From NCBI GenBank assembly GCA_039178165.1, contig JBCDFL010000123.1, positions 1-10,249 on the forward strand: a stretch of DNA of 10,249 nucleotides. Direction: 5' to 3'. The notes under the pieces are model-generated. The model was not told the DNA's origin. It did no database searches and saw nothing but the letters and a program-made list of their open reading frames with translations. Shown piece after piece: positions 5,895-10,249 of this stretch. Every line of letters starts with the position of its first letter. The stretch's first letter is position 1. This stretch comes from JBCBCP01 sp039178165 (GTDB lineage Bacteria > Pseudomonadota > Alphaproteobacteria > Rhodobacterales > Rhodobacteraceae). The translations under genes were made by a program, and so were the position numbers.

Positions 5895-7061
5895 ATGGAC
5901 AAGCGGACCAAGGCCGTCCACGGCGGCACCCGCCGCAGCCAGTACGGGGAAGTATCGGAGGCGATCTTCCTGACGCAGGGCTTCGTCTACGACAGCGCCG
6001 AAGCCGCCGCGCAGCGGTTCGAGGCCGCCGGCGAGGACGAATTTATCTACGCCCGCTACGGCAACCCCACCGTGCGCATTTTCGAAGAACGGATCGCGGC
6101 GCTGGAAGGGGCCGAAGACGCCTTTGCCACAGCCTCTGGCATGGCCGCGGTCAGCGGCGCGCTCATGGCGCTCTGCAAAGCCGGGGACCGCGTTGTCGCG
6201 GCCCGCGCGCTGTTCGGTTCCTGCCTTTACGTGCTGGAGGATGTGCTACGCCGCTACGGGGTGGAGGTTGTGCTGGTCGACGGCACGGATGCGGAGGCGT
6301 GGCGGGCGGCGATTACGCCCGAGACGGACGTTGTGTTCTTCGAATCCGTCTCCAACCCCTGCCTGGAGGTGATCGACATCGCTTTCGTCTCCGGCCTTGC
6401 GCACGCGGCTGGGGCGTTGGTCGTGGTCGACAACGTCTTCGCCACGCCGGTTTGGTCGGATGCCATCGCTCAGGGCGCGGACGTGGTGATCTACTCAGCC
6501 ACCAAGCATATCGACGGCCAGGGCCGGGCGCTGGGCGGCGTGATCCTGTCCACACGGGACATCATTCGCAAACGGGTCGAGCCCTACATGAAGCATACGG
6601 GCGGCTCCATGTCGCCCTTCACGGCGTGGGTGATGCTCAAGGGGCTGGAGACGCTGGACCTACGCGTGCGCGCCCAGACCGCAAGCGCGAGCGCCATTGC
6701 GGAGGCGCTCGCAGCCCACGCCAGTGTCCTTTATCCCGGTCTGCCGGGCCATCCGCAGCACGAGATCGCGATGCGGCAGATGGGCGCCGGCGGCACTGTC
6801 CTGGCGATCGACGTGGGCGGGCAAAATGCGGCGTTTCGCTTTCTCAATGCGATCGAAGTCGGGGTGATCTCGAACAATCTGGGCGACGCCAAAACCATCC
6901 TCACGCACCCCGCAACCACCACCCACCAGCGTCTGCACCAGCAGCACCGCGACAGCCTTGGCATCACGCCGGGCCTGGTTCGCATCTCTGTCGGGCTGGA
7001 AGGAACGGAGGATCTGATCGCCGACATGAAACAAGCGCTTGGTAAAGCCGGCGCAAAATAA
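5895..7061 (+). CDS. metZ: O-succinylhomoserine sulfhydrylase
   Basis: MetZ is a PLP enzyme of the Cys/Met-metabolism gamma-family that condenses an activated homoserine (usually O-succinylhomoserine) with sulfide to form homocysteine, the direct-sulfhydrylation route to methionine. The 388-residue protein shows Y-A-R-Y-G-N-P-T (52-59), S-G-M-A-A (81-85) for the PLP phosphate, V-D-N-V-F-A-T-P (178-185) with Asp179 facing the pyridine nitrogen, and S-A-T-K-H-I-D-G-Q-G-R (201-211) with Lys204 as the PLP Schiff-base lysine. The K-H-I-D-G-Q-G-R form is typical of MetZ and separates it from MetB and MetC. The frame is open upstream through the riboswitch, but ATG 5895 has AGGAGG eight bases before it and the following residues match the family N-terminus. 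It is controlled by the SAM-II riboswitch and terminator immediately upstream. Acetyl- versus succinyl-homoserine preference cannot be read with certainty. Confidence 0.95.
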   Translation: MDKRTKAVHGGTRRSQYGEVSEAIFLTQGFVYDSAEAAAQRFEAAGEDEFIYARYGNPTVRIFEERIAALEGAEDAFATASGMAAVSGALMALCKAGDRVVAARALFGSCLYVLEDVLRRYGVEVVLVDGTDAEAWRAAITPETDVVFFESVSNPCLEVIDIAFVSGLAHAAGALVVVDNVFATPVWSDAIAQGADVVIYSATKHIDGQGRALGGVILSTRDIIRKRVEPYMKHTGGSMSPFTAWVMLKGLETLDLRVRAQTASASAIAEALAAHASVLYPGLPGHPQHEIAMRQMGAGGTVLAIDVGGQNAAFRFLNAIEVGVISNNLGDAKTILTHPATTTHQRLHQQHRDSLGITPGLVRISVGLEGTEDLIADMKQALGKAGAK

Positions 7062-7100
7062 TTTTTCAAAAACAAGGGCTCCCGACTGATCCGGTGCGCG

Positions 7101-7128
7101 CTGCCTTCCGTAACACCTAGGTTAAAAT
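7101..7128 (+). promoter_or_regulatory. Weak candidate promoter for folE2
   Basis: TAAAAT (7123-7128) matches the -10 consensus at five of six positions. The only -35 at a reasonable spacing, CTGCCT (7101-7106), is poor. Transcription would start near 7135, just before the hairpin at 7139-7167. If this promoter is inactive, folE2 would depend on read-through from metZ. Confidence 0.3.
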
Positions 7129-7138
7129 GGAAAACGCA

Positions 7139-7167
7139 GTGCCGCAGACCTATGTCTTGCGATGCAC
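7139..7167 (+). promoter_or_regulatory. Imperfect stem-loop in the folE2 leader
   Basis: GTGC-CGCAGAC (7139-7149) pairs with GTCT-t-GCG-at-GCAC (7154-7167) around the loop CTAT. This gives 11 pairs with a one-base and a two-base bulge. It lies 23 bases before the folE2 ATG and leaves the GGGG Shine-Dalgarno region (7177-7182) free. It does not match a riboswitch class I know, and no U-run follows. Function is unknown and it may be chance. Confidence 0.3.
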
Positions 7168-7190
7168 CAGACAAAAGGGGGGCCACTACC

Positions 7191-8285
7191 ATGAACGTTC
7201 ATGCGCCCGATATTTCTGCAATACCCGAACGCACCGACGCCGAGGCCGCATTGGCGGTTCTGCGAAAATGGGCCGAGGCTGCGAGCACAACCGAAATCCT
7301 GGAACTCGACCCGTCGGTCGCCCGCCTCATCCCGGGCGGCGGCGACTACCCGGCCTTCTCCCGCGACTATCCCGACGGGTTCGCGGTGGATGAGAGCTAC
7401 AAAGACACGCTGCCGGACCTGCAAAACGGCCCCAGCAGCCTGATTTGCGGCGCGCGCCAGCAGATTCAGCATGTCGGCATCTCCAACTTTCGGCTACCGA
7501 TCCGCTACCGCACGCGGGACAACGGCGATCTGACGCTGGAGACGTCTGTGACCGGCTCCGTCAGCCTGGAGGCCGACAAGAAGGGCATTAACATGTCCCG
7601 GATCATGCGGTCCTTCTACAGACACGCCGAAGAGACGTTCAGTTTCGAAGTGATCGAAGCGGCGCTCGACGACTACAAAAGCGATCTCGACAGTTTCGAT
7701 GCGCGCATTCAGATGCGCTTGTCCTTCCCCGTGTGTGTCGACAGCCTGCGCTCGGGCCTCAGCGGCTACCAGTACTACGACATCGCGCTGGAGCTGGTGG
7801 AGACGGCAGGCGTGCGCAAGAAAATCGTGCATCTCGACTTCGTCTACTCATCCACCTGCCCTTGCTCGCTGGAGCTCAGCGAACATGCCCGCGCGACCCG
7901 CGGCCAGCTCGCCACGCCGCATTCCCAACGCTCCGTCGCGCGGGTGTCAGTGGTGCTCGAGCCAGGTGCTGAGTTGTGGTTCGAGGACCTGATCGACGCC
8001 TGCCGCCGGGCCGTCCCGACGGAGACGCAGGTGATGGTCAAGCGCGAGGATGAGCAGGCCTTTGCAGAGTTGAACGCCGCCAACCCGATCTTTGTCGAGG
8101 ATGCCGCGCGCCTGTTCTGCGAGCAGCTTTTGGCGGATGTGCGCATCGGTGATTTCCGCGTGATCGCCAGCCACCAGGAAAGCCTGCACAGCCACGATGC
8201 CGTGTCGGTCCTGACCGAAGGCGACACCTTCGCCCAAGACAGCCTGGACCCGCGGCTGTTCCAGACGCTGTTCCACGTCGGCTAA
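7191..8285 (+). CDS. folE2: GTP cyclohydrolase IB (FolE2)
   Basis: FolE2 converts GTP to 7,8-dihydroneopterin triphosphate, the first step of folate synthesis, and is unrelated at sequence level to the zinc-dependent FolE. The 364-residue protein has family blocks Q-H-V-G-I-S-N-F-R-L-P-I (93-104), K-K-G-I-N-M-S-R-I-M-R-S-F (130-142), and S-T-C-P-C-S (221-226). Cys223 there is the likely counterpart of the catalytic and metal-binding Cys of the Neisseria enzyme. A-T-P-H-S-Q-R-S (241-248) contains the probable ligand His244, and E-D-A-A-R-L-F-C (303-310) follows. ATG 7191 follows a long G-run (AAAAGGGGGG, 7173-7182) and gives the N-terminus M-N-V-H-A-P-D; an in-frame upstream start at 7152 lies in the leader hairpin and is less likely. 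In some bacteria folE2 backs up FolE under zinc starvation through Zur, but no clear Zur box is visible and it may be the only such enzyme here. It is 129 bases downstream of metZ. Confidence 0.95.
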   Translation: MNVHAPDISAIPERTDAEAALAVLRKWAEAASTTEILELDPSVARLIPGGGDYPAFSRDYPDGFAVDESYKDTLPDLQNGPSSLICGARQQIQHVGISNFRLPIRYRTRDNGDLTLETSVTGSVSLEADKKGINMSRIMRSFYRHAEETFSFEVIEAALDDYKSDLDSFDARIQMRLSFPVCVDSLRSGLSGYQYYDIALELVETAGVRKKIVHLDFVYSSTCPCSLELSEHARATRGQLATPHSQRSVARVSVVLEPGAELWFEDLIDACRRAVPTETQVMVKREDEQAFAELNAANPIFVEDAARLFCEQLLADVRIGDFRVIASHQESLHSHDAVSVLTEGDTFAQDSLDPRLFQTLFHVG

Positions 8286-8300
8286 GGCGCAAAAGCGTAG

Positions 8301-8321
8301 GGTGTGCCCTCCGGGCGCACC
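8301..8321 (+). terminator. GC-rich hairpin after folE2 (weak terminator or REP-like palindrome)
   Basis: GGTGTGCCC (8301-8309) pairs with GGGCGCACC (8313-8321) around a three-base loop, nine pairs with one G-U. It starts 16 bases after the folE2 stop. It is followed by TTCCCCC, not a T-run, so termination would be inefficient or factor-dependent. The GCGTAGGGTG flank and compact palindrome resemble dispersed REP-like elements in proteobacteria. Only a genome-wide count could tell. Confidence 0.45.
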
Positions 8322-8328
8322 TTCCCCC

Positions 8329-8345
8329 ACACACCAAACGTGTGT
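8329..8345. promoter_or_regulatory. Perfect dyad upstream of ccdA, candidate CcdAB operator
   Basis: ACACAC (8329-8334) and GTGTGT (8340-8345) form a perfect inverted repeat with a five-base spacer, ending 12 bases before the ccdA GTG. Type II antitoxins of the CcdA family repress their own operon through a ribbon-helix-helix domain binding palindromes at the promoter. A weak -10-like TAGTCT overlaps its right end (8345-8350). Assignment as the operator is inference from position. Confidence 0.45.
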
Positions 8346-8357
8346 AGTCTGCCGCAC

Positions 8358-8606
8358 GTGAACGCGCACAACCGCCCCAAAAAAGGCACCAACGTCACCC
8401 TGGACGCTGAGACTCTCGACCGCGCCCGGGAACTGGGCGTGAACGTCTCCGAGGTCTCTGACGCCGCCCTGCGCCACGCTGTCAAAGCTGCCGCCGCGGC
8501 CGCGTGGAAGGAAGAGAACAAAGAGGCGCTTGAAGCGCGCAAGCGCTGGATCGAAGAAAATGGCATGCCACTTGCACGCTGGCAGGTCCTCCAAATCCCC
8601 GAGTAA
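8358..8606 (+). CDS. ccdA: CcdA-family antitoxin
   Basis: CcdA neutralises the gyrase toxin CcdB and represses its own operon. The 82-residue protein has an N-terminal ribbon-helix-helix-like part with the beta strand T-N-V-T-L-D (11-16) and helices to about 45. The C-terminal half, W-K-E-E-N-K-E-A (50-57) and R-W-I-E-E-N-G (63-69), matches the F-plasmid CcdA segment W-K-A-E-N...F-I-E-x-N-G that wraps CcdB. The Ala-rich run at 44-49 links the halves. The likely start is GTG 8358; no ATG is available before the conserved strand, and an in-frame GTG at 8304 would add 18 unrelated residues. There is no evident Shine-Dalgarno. The TAA overlaps the ATG of ccdB by one base (TAATG), as expected for a coupled toxin-antitoxin pair. 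Confidence 0.88.
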   Translation: MNAHNRPKKGTNVTLDAETLDRARELGVNVSEVSDAALRHAVKAAAAAAWKEENKEALEARKRWIEENGMPLARWQVLQIPE

Positions 8607-8896
8607 TGCAGTACTACGTCTACGAACTTGCGCCCGGCTACCGGGTCATGGACGTGCAAAGCGACTGGACGGAAACCCCACCACGCGTGGTCGCGCCCCT
8701 GTTGCCGGTCGATAATTCACCGCCGATGCCGGCCCGGTTCGAGCCGATCCTGGATGTGGACGGCACCAGATGCGTCCTGCATGCGGCAGAGCTTGCAGCC
8801 GTGCCGACCCGAGTTCTTAAGCAACCCATCGCCGACCTTTCCGGCCATCACGACCAGATCACCCGCGCCCTCGACATCGTCTTTCACGGCTTCTGA
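8606..8896 (+). CDS. ccdB: CcdB-family toxin (DNA gyrase poison)
   Basis: CcdB traps DNA gyrase in its cleavage complex unless held by CcdA. The 96-residue length fits (F-plasmid CcdB has 101). Family features are M-Q-Y-Y-V-Y (1-6), Y-R-V-M-D-V-Q-S-D (12-20), V-V-A-P-L (28-32), A-A-V-P-T-R-V-L (64-71) and I-A-D-L-S (75-79), followed by the closing helix I-T-R-A-L-D-I-V-F-H-G-F (85-96). In F-plasmid CcdB the last three residues W-G-I contact GyrA and are needed for killing; here they are H-G-F. The toxin may therefore be active on a different gyrase surface or be weakened. The start codon overlaps the ccdA stop, so translation is coupled. The pair stands between housekeeping genes folE2 and trkH, consistent with an accessory insertion, though no flanking repeats are seen. 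Confidence 0.9.
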   Translation: MQYYVYELAPGYRVMDVQSDWTETPPRVVAPLLPVDNSPPMPARFEPILDVDGTRCVLHAAELAAVPTRVLKQPIADLSGHHDQITRALDIVFHGF

Positions 8897-8903
8897 GCGC
8901 CGC

Positions 8904-8909
8904 TTGACA
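8904..8909 (+). promoter_or_regulatory. Consensus -35 box upstream of trkH
   Basis: TTGACA at 8904-8909 matches the sigma70 -35 element at all six positions and lies in the 42-base gap between ccdB and trkH. The matching -10 at the right spacing (8927-8932) is poor. If used with standard geometry, transcription would start at the A of the trkH ATG. Confidence 0.35.
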
Positions 8910-8938
8910 GCCATGCCCCGCGCCGTCACCCATGGCGC

Positions 8939-10249
8939 ATGGACCTGCGCCCCGTCGGATACGTCATCGGCCTGCTTGTGACCGTGCTGGGCGCCGCGAT
9001 GCTGCTGCCCTTGCTTGTGGATGTGGCCGAGGGTCGAGGCCATTGGCCCGCTTTCGCGCAGTCGGCGCTGCTCACCATGCTGACGGGCGGCTGTCTCGCG
9101 CTCAGTTGCCAAAACGGCAGCCATGCCGGCCTGACCATTCAGCAGACATTCCTTTTGACCACGGGTGTTTGGCTTGCCCTGCCAGTCTTCGGCGCTCTCC
9201 CCTTCGTCTTCGGCGCGACGGAGACGCGCTATGTTGACGGGTTTTTCGAGGCGATGTCGGGCCTGACGACAACTGGCTCTACCGTCCTCAGCGGGCTCGA
9301 AACCCTGCCCAAAGGCCTCCTCCTCTGGCGGGGCCTTTTGCAATGGCTTGGCGGCATCGGGATCATCGTGGTCGCCATGGTCTTCCTGCCCGAGTTGCGC
9401 GTGGGCGGCATGCAGATCTTCCGCACCGAAGCCTTCGATACCTTCGGTAAGATCCTGCCCCGCGCGACGGAGATTTCGTCGCGCATCTCCACCATCTACA
9501 TCGCGCTGACCCTCGTCTGCGCCATCGTTTACACGCTCTGCGGCATGGATCTGTTCGACGCCACGGTCCACGCCATGACGACGATCGCGACGGGGGGCTT
9601 CGCCAATTACGACGCGTCTTTCGGCGCCTTCCCCCCCGCCGCGCAATACGCCGCCGCCGGGTTCATGATCCTCGCCGCCTTGCCCTTCGTCCGCTTCGTA
9701 CAGCTCAGCGCCGGCACCGCGCGGCCTTTGATCCGTGACACGCAGATCCACGCCTTCCTCGGCACCGCCGCAATCATCGTCCTGATCATCACCCTCTGGG
9801 TCTGGGCGCGCACCGGCCTCGGCACAGAAGACGGCTTCCGCCTGGCGCTCTTCAATGCCGTGTCGCTGCTGACCGGGACGGGATATGCGAGCGCGAATTA
9901 CATGATCTGGGGCAGTTTCGCCGTCGCTGTCTTGTTCTTCACCGGCCTCATCGGCGGCTGCGCCGGCTCCACGGCATGCTCCATCAAGGTCTTCCGCTAC
10001 CAGCTGCTGCTCGCCTCCATCCGCGCGCAGCTGCAAAAGACGCGCCAGCCGCACGGCATGTTCACCCCCCGCTACGATGGCCGCCCGGTGAGCGAGGAGG
10101 TGCTGAACTCCGTCATGTCCTTCTTCGTCTTCTTCATCGTGACGCTGGGCGTCGTGGCGGTGGCGCTAGGGATGACCGGCCTCGACTTCATCACGTCCGT
10201 CTCCGGCGCGTCGGCCGCTTTGGCCAATATCGGGCCCGGCATGGGCGAC
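8939..10249 (+). CDS. trkH: TrkH potassium uptake channel subunit (3' end outside window)
   Basis: TrkH is the inner-membrane K+ channel of the Trk system, gated by the cytoplasmic NAD/ATP-binding ring protein TrkA. The 437 residues present cover most of the usual length of about 483. They contain the four pore repeats with selectivity-filter loops: T-T-T-G-S-T (110-115), T-I-A-T-G-G-F (215-221), L-T-G-T-G-Y-A (311-317) and N-I-G-P-G-M-G (430-436, just before the window ends). The filter glycines are 113, 219, 315 and 434. G-G-C-A-G-S-T-A-C-S-I-K (339-350) forms the M2 region of repeat 3, including the gate loop. Hydrophobic helices at about 6-28, 41-56, 67-92, 130-150, 185-200, 236-255, 273-290, 325-340 and 390-411 fit the family. 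ATG 8939 is the first possible start in frame after the ccdB stop, which is in the same frame 42 bases upstream. No Shine-Dalgarno is seen. trkA is not in the window. Confidence 0.95.
   Translation, partial: MDLRPVGYVIGLLVTVLGAAMLLPLLVDVAEGRGHWPAFAQSALLTMLTGGCLALSCQNGSHAGLTIQQTFLLTTGVWLALPVFGALPFVFGATETRYVDGFFEAMSGLTTTGSTVLSGLETLPKGLLLWRGLLQWLGGIGIIVVAMVFLPELRVGGMQIFRTEAFDTFGKILPRATEISSRISTIYIALTLVCAIVYTLCGMDLFDATVHAMTTIATGGFANYDASFGAFPPAAQYAAAGFMILAALPFVRFVQLSAGTARPLIRDTQIHAFLGTAAIIVLIITLWVWARTGLGTEDGFRLALFNAVSLLTGTGYASANYMIWGSFAVAVLFFTGLIGGCAGSTACSIKVFRYQLLLASIRAQLQKTRQPHGMFTPRYDGRPVSEEVLNSVMSFFVFFIVTLGVVAVALGMTGLDFITSVSGASAALANIGPGMGD

Noticed and set aside
7062..7072. T5-C-A5 stretch after metZ as a terminator
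   Set aside because: The dyad is only A-T pairs with a one-base loop, which cannot form a stable terminator hairpin.
7091..7190. Zur box or tetrahydrofolate riboswitch upstream of folE2
   Set aside because: I could not find the AT-rich Zur palindrome, and the hairpin present does not match the tetrahydrofolate riboswitch fold as I know it.
8285..8941. Mobile element carrying ccdAB
   Set aside because: No integrase, transposase, tRNA end or matching direct repeats are visible around the pair; only its accessory nature suggests insertion.
8717..10054. 445-codon open frame on the - strand opposite trkH and ccdB
   Set aside because: It is antisense to clear trkH and ccdB, is rich in Glu, Asp, Gly and Arg, and has no motifs or plausible start region.

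Overview
The window looks like chromosomal DNA from a GC-rich alphaproteobacterium, most likely a marine or photosynthetic-type member of the Rhodobacterales (Roseobacter/Rhodobacter group). The grounds are the base composition, the XseA, PurD and FolE2 sequences, an AlkB-like enzyme with the QHYGL variant, and a SAM-II (metA-type) riboswitch in front of metZ, an arrangement typical of alphaproteobacteria. This rests on recalled family sequences; no search was run.

Layout. 1-486 (+) is the 3' end of an AlkB-like membrane di-iron hydroxylase, followed 4 bases later by a small secreted Cys-rich protein of unknown function (491-874, +). These face xseA (879-2414, -), which probably forms an operon with an upstream 66-residue Cys/His-rich protein (2447-2647, -). 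purD (2745-4007, +) is divergent from that pair, with a stable stem-loop in its leader. purD converges, with overlapping stop codons, on a YfcG-like Nu-class glutathione transferase (4004-4690, -), which is probably cotranscribed with an alpha/beta hydrolase (4717-5631, -).

Divergent from the hydrolase is the best-resolved regulatory unit: a sigma70-like promoter (5724-5752), a SAM-II pseudoknot aptamer (5758-5806), an intrinsic terminator (5816-5855), and metZ (5895-7061, +), the O-succinylhomoserine sulfhydrylase that makes homocysteine. folE2 (7191-8285, +), the type IB GTP cyclohydrolase I of folate synthesis, follows with no clear terminator in between. A ccdAB-type toxin-antitoxin pair (8358-8896, +) sits between folE2 and trkH (8939 to window end, +), a potassium-uptake channel subunit cut off about 45 residues before its usual end.

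Most of the content is housekeeping. Methionine, folate, purine, DNA-repair and potassium genes are tightly packed, with one accessory toxin-antitoxin insertion. No gene-free stretch exceeds 300 bases; the longest is the 263-base gap holding the metZ promoter and riboswitch. I found no tRNA, rRNA, CRISPR array, insertion sequence or convincing new multi-gene system. The points most worth a second look are the mutually exclusive antiterminator that can be drawn in the metZ leader, a possible SAM-linked metZ-folE2 unit, the altered C-terminal tip of CcdB, possible leaderless starts for ccdA and trkH, and the small metal-binding-like protein next to xseA.
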